This document shows positions 45,852 through 53,786 of a DNA stretch of 64,000 bases, one piece after another. Made by a program: the position numbers and the translations under genes. The first letter of the stretch is position 1, and every line of letters starts with the position of its first letter. The notes under the pieces were generated by a model. That model was not told the DNA's origin, did no database searches, and saw only the letters and a program-made list of their open reading frames with translations. This DNA comes from Nocardiopsis metallicus (GTDB lineage: Bacteria > Actinomycetota > Actinomycetes > Streptosporangiales > Streptosporangiaceae): NCBI RefSeq assembly GCF_014201115.1, contig NZ_JACHDO010000001.1, positions 3,534,001-3,598,000 on the forward strand, written 5' to 3'.

Positions 45852-46583
45852 TCAGGCCTTCCCGCGCATGGCCTCGATCTCGGCCCCCGCCTCCTTGACG
45901 TCCTTGGCGGTGTCCACCCCGCGCCAGAAACCGTCGATGCGGTAGGCCGCCAGCTTCCCCTCCTTGGCGAGGTCGGGGAAGGTCGAGGACTCGTGGTCGC
46001 CCCTGACCGGTAGGAGCGGGGTCAGACCCGGCTCGAACAGGTAGACGCCCGCGTTGATCCACACCGGCAGCAGGGGGCTCTGGGTGAAGCCCTCGATGCG
46101 GTCGTCCCCGTCGACGTCCACGATGCCCCAGGTGGTGCGGAACTGGGCCAGTGCCAGGGTGCCGAGGGCGCCCTTGGCGCGGTGGCGCGCGGTCAGTTCG
46201 TCGAGGGGGAACCAGGTGAGGACGTCACCGTTGAGGGCGAAGTACGGGGCTTCGGGGTCCCGTAGGCCGGTGGCGGCGTAGCGCAGGGCACCGCCGCGGC
46301 CCAGCGGCTCGTCCTCGACCAGCAGGGTGATCTCGGGCCCGCCCCGCCGTGCTGCGAGGTGTTCGCGGAGGACCTCGGCCTTGTACCCGCAGGAGACGAC
46401 GACCTGCTCGACTCCGTGCGAGGACAGCCACTCCAGCTGGTAGTCGATGATGGGCCGTCCGGCCACCTCCACCATCGCCTTGGGGCGGGTATCGGTGTAG
46501 GGCCGCAGCCGGGTGGCCTGTCCACCGGCGAGGATCAGGGCCTGCTTGACGGGGGGCGCGGAGGATGAGGGCGAAGCGGTCAT
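45852..46583 (-). CDS. Sugar-phosphate nucleotidyltransferase
   Basis: The 243-residue protein has the NTP-transferase signature ALILAGGQATRLRPYTDTRP, the lysine segment PKAMVEVAGRPIIDYQL, FALNGDVLTWFPLDEL for metal binding, and INAGVYLFEPGLTPLLP with IDGFWRGVDTAKD near the end. It would couple an NTP and a sugar-1-phosphate (mannose, glucose or heptose type) into a nucleotide sugar. It lacks the C-terminal beta-helix of GlmU. The ATG at 46583 follows a weak site. It is read before the tyrosine phosphatase gene, suggesting regulated glycan synthesis (inference). Confidence 0.88.
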   Translation of the reverse strand: MTASPSSSAPPVKQALILAGGQATRLRPYTDTRPKAMVEVAGRPIIDYQLEWLSSHGVEQVVVSCGYKAEVLREHLAARRGGPEITLLVEDEPLGRGGALRYAATGLRDPEAPYFALNGDVLTWFPLDELTARHRAKGALGTLALAQFRTTWGIVDVDGDDRIEGFTQSPLLPVWINAGVYLFEPGLTPLLPVRGDHESSTFPDLAKEGKLAAYRIDGFWRGVDTAKDVKEAGAEIEAMRGKA

Positions 46584-46618
46584 GTACTGGACAGTAGCAG
46601 GACGGGGTACCAGGATCC

Positions 46619-49129
46619 CTAGCTGTTCTGGGTGGCGTCGGCGTAGGCCCTGCGGACGTCCTCGCTGGTGACCACGGTCAGCTCGGCCGCCGTCGCCGAC
46701 TCCCCCACATCCTGGGAGACCCGCAGGTCGCGGTGGGAACAGGCCCGCTCGTAGAGCGAACGGGCGAAGCGGCCGTTGCCCAGTTCGTCGATCCACCCGG
46801 TGGCGCACACGTGCGTGAAGATGCTGTGCAGGTCCTCGCGCGCGGTGTCGTCGAAGACGTCGCCGGTGCGGGCCGCCACGGTGTCCGCGATCTCGGACAG
46901 CTCCTCGGGGCTGTAGGACGGAAACCGCACCCGCACGTTGAACCGGGAGGACAGCCCGGCGTTGGAGGCCAGGAAGCGGTCCATCTCGTCGGTGTAGCCG
47001 GCCAGGACCACCACGAGGCGGTCGCGGTCGTCCTCGGCCCGCTTGAGCAGGGTCTGGATGGCCTCGGCCCCGAACGCGTCGCCGCCGCTGTAACCGGGGT
47101 TGACCAGGGAGTAGGCCTCGTCGACGAACAGCACCCCGCCCAGGGCGCGGTCGATCAGCCGGTTGGTCTTGACGGCGGTCGCGCCCAGGTGCTCACCGAC
47201 CAGGTCGGCGCGCTGGGCCTCCACGACCTCGGCCCGGCCCAGCATGCCCAGGGCCGAGAAGACCCGGCCGAGCACGCGCGCGACCGTGGTCTTGCCGGTA
47301 CCGGGCGGACCGGAGAAGACGAAGTGGCGCATCGGCGGCTGGTGCGGCAGCCCCTGTTCCTCACGCAACCGCGCCACCCGCAGCTGCGCCACCAGGGAGC
47401 GCACCTGTTCCTTGACCGGTTCCAGGCCGATCATGCCGTCGAGTTCGGCCATCGCCTCCTCCAGGCCCGGGGACTCCCCGAAGCCCGGCAGGCGGGAGGT
47501 GAGTTCGGAGTAGGCGGTCTCGACGTCGGTGGTGAGCACGGTGACCAGGGCGTCCGGGCTGGGACGGAGCCCGGGTTCGTCGCCGCTCACCCCCGAGGTG
47601 ACCACGCGCACGTCGCGGGCCTGGGAGGCCTTCTCCACCATGGAACGGGCGAAGCGGCCGTTGCCGAGCTCGTCGATCGCCTCGCGCTGGACCGCCTGTT
47701 CGAACCGCTGCCGAAGCGTGCGGGCGGCCTCGGGTTCGAGGGAGTCCCCGCGCTGGGCGACGAGATTCTCGGCGATCCGGAGCAGCTCGGCGGAGGAGTA
47801 GCTGGGGAAGCTGATCCGGGTGGCGAACCGCGAGGCCAGACCCGGGTTGGAGGCAAGGAAGGCGTCCATCTCCTTCTCGTAACCGGCCAGGATGACGACC
47901 AGTTGGTCGCGGTCGTCCTCGGCCCGCTTGAGCAGGGTCTGGACGGCCTCGTTACCGAACCGGTCAGCCTGGCCGTCACCCTCGTTGACCAGGGAGTAGG
48001 CCTCGTCGACGAACAGCACCCCGCCCAGGGCGCGGTCGATGAGCTCGTTGGTCTTGATGGCGGTGGCGCCCAGGTACTCGCCGACCAGGTCGGCGCGCTG
48101 GACCTCCACGACCCGGGATGTGGGCAGGAGCCCGAAGGAGTGGAAGATCGTGGCGAGGGTGCGGGCCACACTGGTCTTGCCGGTACCCGGCGGCCCGGAG
48201 AAGACCAGGTGGCGCAGGGGACGCTCCACGGAGAGCCCGGCGTCGGCGCGCAGTCGGGCGGCCTCGATGGAGGCGGCGATCCCGCGAACCTGCTGTTTGA
48301 CCGGGTCCAGGCCGATCATGTTCTCGAGCTCGGCCAGGGCCACGTCGACCGGGACGGGTTCCTCCTCGGCGTCGGCGCCGTCCTCGGCGGCCTTGCCCCG
48401 GCGGACCCCGTCCGAGCCGCGGCCGCGCACGCTCTCGGCATCCCCCCTGCGGCCGGGACCGGTTCCCGGCCCCGGCCCCGCGGGCCCGCGCTGGCCCCCA
48501 CCCGGTTGAACCCCGCCCGGCTGCGGTCTGGACGTGCCGTCCCTACGCTTCTCGTCGTTCTCACGGCTCTCCTTGGCCACCTGCCCGGAGGCGAGCAGGC
48601 GCCACAGCAGTCCTGCTCCCGCGGCGACGTAGAGCGCGGCGATCCCGGCACCGCCGGGGAAGGGTTCGACGATCATGCCGAGCAGCGCCACGGAGAACCC
48701 GAGGACGAGCCCCGCGGTCAGCGCGAGCAGGCAGGTGTGCCAGACGGGGAACTCACGGGCACGGCTGGCCGCCAGGGCCACCAGGAAGGGCAACGGCAGG
48801 ACCAGCAGGGTGACCGGCTGGGCGGTGAGCGGGATCTGGAAGAGCGGTACCGCGATGAGCAGCCACACCACCGAGACCACCACGGTGAGGAAGGCGTCGA
48901 GGGAGCGCATCAGGGCGGAGAAGGCCACCAGCAACAGCACGGTGCCGAGCACGAACCTGAACACGGGCAGGCTCAGGACGAGGGCGACGACGGCGACCAC
49001 CGTGACGATCACCAGTGCGGCCACCAGCCGCCGACCGAGGGGGATCCGGTGGTAGAAGGCGCGTAGGCGGTCCAGTCCCGAGGCGCGGTCGGCCTGCGCG
49101 GCGGCGGTGGAGCGCAGTTCGCGCGTCAT
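46619..49129 (-). CDS. Membrane-anchored protein with two AAA+ ATPase domains (CbxX/CfxQ-like)
   Basis: The 836-residue protein starts with about 190 residues containing six or seven hydrophobic segments (for example LVAALVIVTVVAVVALVLSL), then a Gly/Pro-rich linker. Two tandem AAA+ domains follow, each with GPPGTGKT (near residues 310 and 608), Walker B GGVLFVDEAYSLVN and ARSMVE/ARSLYE sensor-2-like ends. They share the CbxX/CfxQ pattern LENMIGLDPVKQQVR / LDGMIGLEPVKEQVR. EccA chaperones of type VII secretion use the same AAA type, but no secretion genes are near. The role is probably remodelling of a membrane-associated complex (inference). The ATG has AAGGGG upstream. Confidence 0.9.
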   Translation of the reverse strand: MTRELRSTAAAQADRASGLDRLRAFYHRIPLGRRLVAALVIVTVVAVVALVLSLPVFRFVLGTVLLLVAFSALMRSLDAFLTVVVSVVWLLIAVPLFQIPLTAQPVTLLVLPLPFLVALAASRAREFPVWHTCLLALTAGLVLGFSVALLGMIVEPFPGGAGIAALYVAAGAGLLWRLLASGQVAKESRENDEKRRDGTSRPQPGGVQPGGGQRGPAGPGPGTGPGRRGDAESVRGRGSDGVRRGKAAEDGADAEEEPVPVDVALAELENMIGLDPVKQQVRGIAASIEAARLRADAGLSVERPLRHLVFSGPPGTGKTSVARTLATIFHSFGLLPTSRVVEVQRADLVGEYLGATAIKTNELIDRALGGVLFVDEAYSLVNEGDGQADRFGNEAVQTLLKRAEDDRDQLVVILAGYEKEMDAFLASNPGLASRFATRISFPSYSSAELLRIAENLVAQRGDSLEPEAARTLRQRFEQAVQREAIDELGNGRFARSMVEKASQARDVRVVTSGVSGDEPGLRPSPDALVTVLTTDVETAYSELTSRLPGFGESPGLEEAMAELDGMIGLEPVKEQVRSLVAQLRVARLREEQGLPHQPPMRHFVFSGPPGTGKTTVARVLGRVFSALGMLGRAEVVEAQRADLVGEHLGATAVKTNRLIDRALGGVLFVDEAYSLVNPGYSGGDAFGAEAIQTLLKRAEDDRDRLVVVLAGYTDEMDRFLASNAGLSSRFNVRVRFPSYSPEELSEIADTVAARTGDVFDDTAREDLHSIFTHVCATGWIDELGNGRFARSLYERACSHRDLRVSQDVGESATAAELTVVTSEDVRRAYADATQNS

Positions 49130-49412
49130 CCATAGCCCCTTCCTGCGTGGGGGTCGCGTGGTCGGCCCGGGGGCGGGCCGGGGTCGGAGGGGGCCGACAC
49201 CCGCGACGCGACCGTGGCTGTGGCCGTGAACGCGGCTGCTCGTGTTCCTTGGGGCGGGTGCGGTCGGCCACCCGTGCGGCAGGCGGGCACACCCCGGAGA
49301 ACAGCCTTGCCCCAAGTGGGGCCGGATGTCCAGTGCGGAGCGGCGTGTCGCGGGTCCGCTCGGGCCCGCTCGGGGCCTCGGGTTCCGGGCGCCCCGGCCG
49401 GGGGCAGCGGGT

Positions 49413-50129
49413 TCAGAGCAGCGGGATCTGACCGTCGGGGGCGGGGCGCACCCGGCGCAGGTGGCGCCATCGGGGCAGGTTGTCGAGGTAGGCCCAGCTC
49501 ATGCGGTGATAGGGGGTGGGCCCTGCCTCGGCCAGGGTGGCCCGGTGAGTGGGCGAGGGGTAGCCCGCGGCCTTCTCGAAACCGTAGCCGGGGTGCTCCT
49601 CGGCGATCTCGGCCATGAGGGAGTCCCGGCGTACCTTGGCCAGGATCGCGGCTGCGGCCACGCTCACGCAGGTCAGGTCGCCCTTGACCTGGGTGCGCAC
49701 CCGCCAGGGGCGGCCGATGAAGTCATGCCGGCCGTCGAGGAGCACCGCGTCGGGGCGGGGTTCCAGGGCGTCCAGGGCGCGGCGGGCGGCCCGGTGCAGG
49801 GCCTCGGTCATACCGAACTCGTCGATCTCGGCCACCTCGGACCAGCCGAAGGCGTGATCGGCCACCCACGGCTCGATCTGCGCGGCGAGCTCGCGGCGCC
49901 GTTTCGGGGTCAGGCGTTTGGAGTCGGTGAGCCCGGCGGGCGGTTCGCCCTGACCGGGGACCGCGGCGCAGACCAGGAGGGGCCCGGCCCAGGCGCCCCG
50001 GCCCACCTCGTCCACCCCGGCCACCACGCGCGCACCCGCGGCGCGGAGTTCGCTCTCGATCTCGAGGGTGGGCGCGGGAGGCGGGCCGCTCTTGCGGGCG
50101 GAGCTGTTCTGCTGGCGAATCGTCGGCAC
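49413..50129 (-). CDS. rnhB: Ribonuclease HII
   Basis: The 238-residue protein has the RNase HII active-site segments [20 protein letters not shown] (Asp and Glu), [26 protein letters not shown] (Asp) and [20 protein letters not shown]. It removes ribonucleotides and RNA-DNA hybrids from the genome. GAWAGP is a normal variant of the GPLAGP loop. The start GTG at 50129 adds a short basic tail before the conserved domain; an internal start about 30 codons later is possible. The usual rplS-lepB neighbours are missing here. Confidence 0.95.
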   Translation of the reverse strand: MPTIRQQNSSARKSGPPPAPTLEIESELRAAGARVVAGVDEVGRGAWAGPLLVCAAVPGQGEPPAGLTDSKRLTPKRRRELAAQIEPWVADHAFGWSEVAEIDEFGMTEALHRAARRALDALEPRPDAVLLDGRHDFIGRPWRVRTQVKGDLTCVSVAAAAILAKVRRDSLMAEIAEEHPGYGFEKAAGYPSPTHRATLAEAGPTPYHRMSWAYLDNLPRWRHLRRVRPAPDGQIPLL

Positions 50130-50322
50130 GCCACAACCCTAGAGCGGGCGGGTGACCTTCCGTGCCGGTTCGGCCGAGGACCGCCGGGGCCCGCCGGAAC
50201 CGACGGGCCCAATCCGGTGGGTTTTGCGCGACTCTCCGAGAGTGACACCGGGTAAGTGAGCGCTACTTTCGGTAGTTTCCGCTTGTTGGAACCGCCGCGC
50301 CGGGTTGCCGAAAGGAATGGAC

Positions 50323-50961
50323 ATGCAGCGCACCAGGCCGATGATGCGGCCCGAACCCCCACCGAAACGCTCCACCCGTCCCACCCGATCCACCCTGGCC
50401 ACCCGGTCGGCCAAGCCCTCCATCCTGCGCGGCCGCCTCTACGACGTCATCTCCGCCGCCACCCGCGTGGGCGTGGGCTGGGTGTTCGCAGAGTACGGCC
50501 TGGCGCTGCGCGGCCAGGAGGATCTGGTCGCCGAGCGACTGTCCGACGCCGGGATGCCCGTCGCCGCCTTCGCAGCGCCGTTGGCCCCGGCCCTGTTGGT
50601 CGCGCTCTCCGTGGCCTTCGCCGTGGGCCTGCTCACATGGCTCACCGGGCCGCTCCTGGCCCTGTCCGCCGTGGTCGGCACCCTCACCGTCGGGGCCGCG
50701 CACCTGTCCCCGTTCGACTCCTGGGGAGCGACCGCGCTGGTCACGGCGGTGTGCGTCCTGATGGCGGTGGGTGGTGGACGGTGGTCCTGGGACTACCTGG
50801 TCCTCTCACCACGGCCCCTGGTGCCCCGACCTGTCCGGCGCCGGGCACCGTCGACGGCACGGGGGAAAGCTCCCGCTATTTCGCCCCGTCGCCCCGAACA
50901 CGCCCCGCCTCTGCTCTATCCTGTGGAACAGGCCGCACAACAACGGCCGTATCGACTGTGA
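50323..50961 (+). CDS. DoxX-like membrane protein
   Basis: The 212-residue protein has a basic, Thr/Arg/Pro-rich N-terminal 35 residues, then hydrophobic segments around residues 50-65, 85-110 (AFAAPLAPALLVALSVAFAV), 115-135 and 140-160 (ALVTAVCVLMAVGGGRWSW). The layout (FAEYGLALRG, MPVAAFAAPLAPALL, VGGGRWSWDYLV) is like DoxX-family quinone-linked membrane proteins, but the match is by pattern only. The C-terminal 45 residues are Arg/Pro-rich and cytoplasmic. ATG at 50323 has AAAGGA six bases upstream; an ATG two codons earlier is possible. Confidence 0.7.
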   Translation: MQRTRPMMRPEPPPKRSTRPTRSTLATRSAKPSILRGRLYDVISAATRVGVGWVFAEYGLALRGQEDLVAERLSDAGMPVAAFAAPLAPALLVALSVAFAVGLLTWLTGPLLALSAVVGTLTVGAAHLSPFDSWGATALVTAVCVLMAVGGGRWSWDYLVLSPRPLVPRPVRRRAPSTARGKAPAISPRRPEHAPPLLYPVEQAAQQRPYRL

Positions 50962-51034
50962 CGCGGCCCGTTCGAGCCCTTCGGCTGCCCCGGGGCCCGC
51001 GCCACCATGACCCGGATTCGGTGGGGGGAACGTC

Positions 51035-51691
51035 ATGTCCGCCTCAGCTTCCGGCCCGAACCCTGACGGGTCCGTGGCCAAGCTGATCGAGATCGCCGAG
51101 AAGCCGACGCTGGCGCAGCGGCTGATCAGTTGGGCCTCGCGCCCGCCCGGTCGGCTCTACATTCCCGCGTGCGGGGTGATCGGACTCGTCCTTCTCTTCG
51201 AGGACAGCATGCCGGCGGGGCACCTGCCCACGTTCGTCATCGGCATGGTCGGCGGGCTGCTCCTGGCCGGTATGGGCGCACTGCGCCTGGGGATCGCGCT
51301 GGCCGTCGCCCGTCCGATGATCCGCCACTACTGGCTGCGCTGGATCTCCGCGCCGCTCATCGCCTTCCTCTCTCTGGGCCTGGCCGTGGCCGACGTGCCC
51401 TTGCAGATGCGCGTGCAGGCCTCCGCCGAGCAGCTCCTCGAACTCCGCGACGAGATCGCCGACCCCACGACCATCCCCCGCAACGGGGAGTGGACCGGGA
51501 TGTACTCGCTGCGCAGCGTTTCGGTGACCGACGACGTCACCCACTACGAGGTGGAGGACGCCGGACTCTTCTACCGCGCCGGGCTGGCGCACAGCACCGA
51601 GGAGATCCCCGTCGGGGTCTTCGTGCCCGGCCAGGGGTCCCGGATCTACGAGCACATCTCCGGTGACTGGTACGTCTGGGTGGACCACTGA
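51035..51691 (+). CDS. Membrane protein of unknown function
   Basis: The 218-residue protein has four hydrophobic stretches within residues 40-130 (YIPACGVIGLVLLF, FVIGMVGGLLLAGMGALRLG and WISAPLIAFLSLGLAVADV), then an extracytoplasmic-looking domain of 85 residues (RVQASAEQLLELRDEIADPT, WTGMYSLRSVSVTDDVTHY, ISGDWYVWVDH). No family was recognised. The ATG is preceded by GGGGGGAACGTC. The gene follows the DoxX-like gene by 73 bases on the same strand. Confidence 0.75.
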   Translation: MSASASGPNPDGSVAKLIEIAEKPTLAQRLISWASRPPGRLYIPACGVIGLVLLFEDSMPAGHLPTFVIGMVGGLLLAGMGALRLGIALAVARPMIRHYWLRWISAPLIAFLSLGLAVADVPLQMRVQASAEQLLELRDEIADPTTIPRNGEWTGMYSLRSVSVTDDVTHYEVEDAGLFYRAGLAHSTEEIPVGVFVPGQGSRIYEHISGDWYVWVDH

Positions 51692-51989
51692 TCCCCGCGC
51701 GCCGTGAACCCTCGCGGTAGCCCTGACTCGCCTGTGACTCCACACCGCCCGGCAGCGCTCCTCCCGGAGGCGCTGCCGGGCCTCCCTTGTCCAGGGCCCC
51801 TCTCAGATGGCACCGCCAGACGGCACCGCCCGGGTACCGGCGGCCCGGGCCCTTAACCGGCTCTTTGCCGGGCGCTGTCCCGCTCCAACTCTTCTCTCAC
51901 CCTCGGCGTGTACAGATGGGGGCGTCCCCCGGGAGACACCCCTCAAGGTTCTCCCCCAGGCAGCGCCGCCCCACCCGAGGAGAGGTTCC

Positions 51990-52178
51990 ATGCGCGAGTT
52001 CGTGCTCACCCTTCACCTGCGTATCCACGATTCCATCACCGCGCTGCGCCGTGCCCACGCCATCGGCGACGACGACCTGGCCACCGCCCAGGCGGGAGAG
52101 ATCGAGGACCTGGTGGAGATCGCCGCCCGGCACGGGATCGACATCGCCGGGTACGGTTCCCTGACCCTCACCGCGTGA
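51990..52178 (+). CDS. Small conserved-looking protein (62 aa)
   Basis: The frame encodes MREFVLTLHLRIHDSITALR, then AHAIGDDDLATAQAGEIEDL and a short tail ending GSLTLTA. It is a strongly helical protein with an ideal ribosome-binding site (GAGGAGAGG, seven bases before ATG) and normal codon bias. The function is unknown. A perfect hairpin terminator 22 bases after the stop supports a real one-gene transcript. Confidence 0.72.
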   Translation: MREFVLTLHLRIHDSITALRRAHAIGDDDLATAQAGEIEDLVEIAARHGIDIAGYGSLTLTA

Positions 52179-52200
52179 GAGCGTTCCTCCACAGGCAGAG

Positions 52201-52237
52201 GAGGGGCCCCGCGACACGAGATGTCGCGGGGCCCCTC
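52201..52237. terminator. Bidirectional hairpin after the 62-aa gene
   Basis: Perfect 16-base arms (52201-52216 GAGGGGCCCCGCGACA and 52222-52237) flank five bases, between the 62-aa gene and the convergent SPFH operon. No T run is present. Confidence 0.78.
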
Positions 52238-52310
52238 GCACGTTCCTCCGTTCTTGGCAGGCACCAGGCGGCACGGTTCCCGAAGGAGCCGGGCGGCACT
52301 GAACCAGGGG

Positions 52311-53786
52311 TCAGCGACCGCGTCGGCCGCCGCCCTGGTTGCCGCCGTAACCCTCACCGCGCTCGAACTGCTGGCGCATCGCGGTGTCCTGCTGGCTCTG
52401 GTGCTCCTCGGCCAGCTGCTGCTGGCGGGCGGCGGCCGCGGCCACCGAACCCTGGGCGCTCTCGAAGGCCTCCTGGGCCGCCGAAGCGCCCAGCGAACGG
52501 GCGGAGGAGCCACCCGCGCTGTTCATGACCTGCGGCAGCAGCTGCGCGGTGAGCAGCGTGGACAGCGCGGAACCGTCACCGGATCCGCCCTCGGTCTGCA
52601 CCACGACCGGGCGCGGTGCGCGCTCGGCCAGGTTGGCCCCCACGTCCAGGCGGCGCCGGGCCAGCTCGTACTCCAGCACCGCCCGGTTGTCCCGGTAGGC
52701 GGTGGCCAGACGCCGCTGTGCCTTGGCCTCGTTCTCGGCGGCGACCAGGTCGGCCCGGCCGCGCGTCTCGATCTCGTACCGCACTCGCTGGGCCTCGGTC
52801 TCCTGCTCCTCCAGCATCTGCGCCACGTCCTTGCGTGCCTTGTTGAGGGAGGCGTTGACCTCGACGATCTTGGCGTCGCGGGTCTTCTTGGAACGCTCGA
52901 TGTCCATGAGCAGGGTGTCGATCCGGCGCTTGCGCGTGAGCTCCCACTCCTGCTCGTAGGCGACCAGCTCCTTGGCGACCCGCTCCCGGGTGGCCAGGTG
53001 CTGCTGGTACTGGTTGGGCAGCTGCACGTCCGGAATGTTGCAGCCGGTGATCTCGACGCCGTACTTTCTCAGCTGGTTGTTGAGCAGGCCGCGCATGTCC
53101 TCGACGTTCGAGCCACGCAGGTCGTAGGCGGACTCGGTGTTGACCATGCGGCTGCGCTGACGGATGGCGTCCTGCACCGCGCTGGAGAGCACGAGGTCGA
53201 AGTTGCTCGCACCGATGGTGAGGACGAACCTGTGCGAGTCCTTGATCCGGAACTTCAGGAAGAACTCGATCGACTTCAGCGGCACGTTCTCCCGGGTGGG
53301 GCAGGCCAGTACCGGGGCCGTGTAAGGGATCTCCGTGCTGGTGTCCACCACGAAGTCCACGCGCTTCCACGGGTGCCACAGGTAGTGGCGGCCCGGGCCG
53401 ATGACCTCGGTGAACTTGCCGTACTTGGTGAGAATGCCGTCAGTGCCCTGCTCGATCTCCACGATCGCGCCGCGCCACCACCACAGGCCCCCGAGCAGCA
53501 CGCTGAGCACACCGACGATCAGGGTGGGCACCGCCAGGGCGCCGTAGGCCACGCCGGACAGGCCGCTGCCGAACGCCGCGTTCAGCGTCATCATCAGCGC
53601 GCTGCTGATCGCGAACAGGCCGAACCACACCAGGATGGTCCAGCGCAGTCCGCGGTTGTCACGCGGTATGACGACCGGGACGATCGCGCCCTGGTCACCG
53701 CCGCGCAGCAGACCCGCGAGGTCACCCCACGAGGAGAGGGACTCCTTGATGTTGGAGCCGCCGCCGGGGTTGAAGGACTCACTCAT
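52311..53786 (-). CDS. SPFH/Band 7 (flotillin-like) protein, downstream partner
   Basis: The 491-residue protein has two membrane segments (about residues 50-75 and 80-100), then an SPFH domain starting EQGTDGILTKYGKFTEVIGP and GRHYLWHPWKRVDFVVDT, and SIEFFLKFRIKDSHRF. A charged helical region at about 270-360 (LMDIERSKKTRDAKIVEVNA) is suited to oligomerisation, and a Gln/Gly-rich tail ends the protein. SPFH proteins form cages or rafts at membranes and recruit proteases or signalling proteins. Its ATG follows the TAG stop of the upstream SPFH gene with no base between, so it is translationally coupled. Confidence 0.9.
   Translation of the reverse strand: MSESFNPGGGSNIKESLSSWGDLAGLLRGGDQGAIVPVVIPRDNRGLRWTILVWFGLFAISSALMMTLNAAFGSGLSGVAYGALAVPTLIVGVLSVLLGGLWWWRGAIVEIEQGTDGILTKYGKFTEVIGPGRHYLWHPWKRVDFVVDTSTEIPYTAPVLACPTRENVPLKSIEFFLKFRIKDSHRFVLTIGASNFDLVLSSAVQDAIRQRSRMVNTESAYDLRGSNVEDMRGLLNNQLRKYGVEITGCNIPDVQLPNQYQQHLATRERVAKELVAYEQEWELTRKRRIDTLLMDIERSKKTRDAKIVEVNASLNKARKDVAQMLEEQETEAQRVRYEIETRGRADLVAAENEAKAQRRLATAYRDNRAVLEYELARRRLDVGANLAERAPRPVVVQTEGGSGDGSALSTLLTAQLLPQVMNSAGGSSARSLGASAAQEAFESAQGSVAAAAARQQQLAEEHQSQQDTAMRQQFERGEGYGGNQGGGRRGR

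Noticed and set aside
46733..49066. A 777-codon plus-strand frame opposite the AAA+ gene
   Set aside because: It is the complement of a well-supported double AAA+ protein and contains only composition-driven sequence.
46619..49129. Type VII secretion chaperone EccA
   Set aside because: The AAA modules are similar, but EccA is soluble with TPRs, has one AAA domain, and no ESX genes lie in the window.
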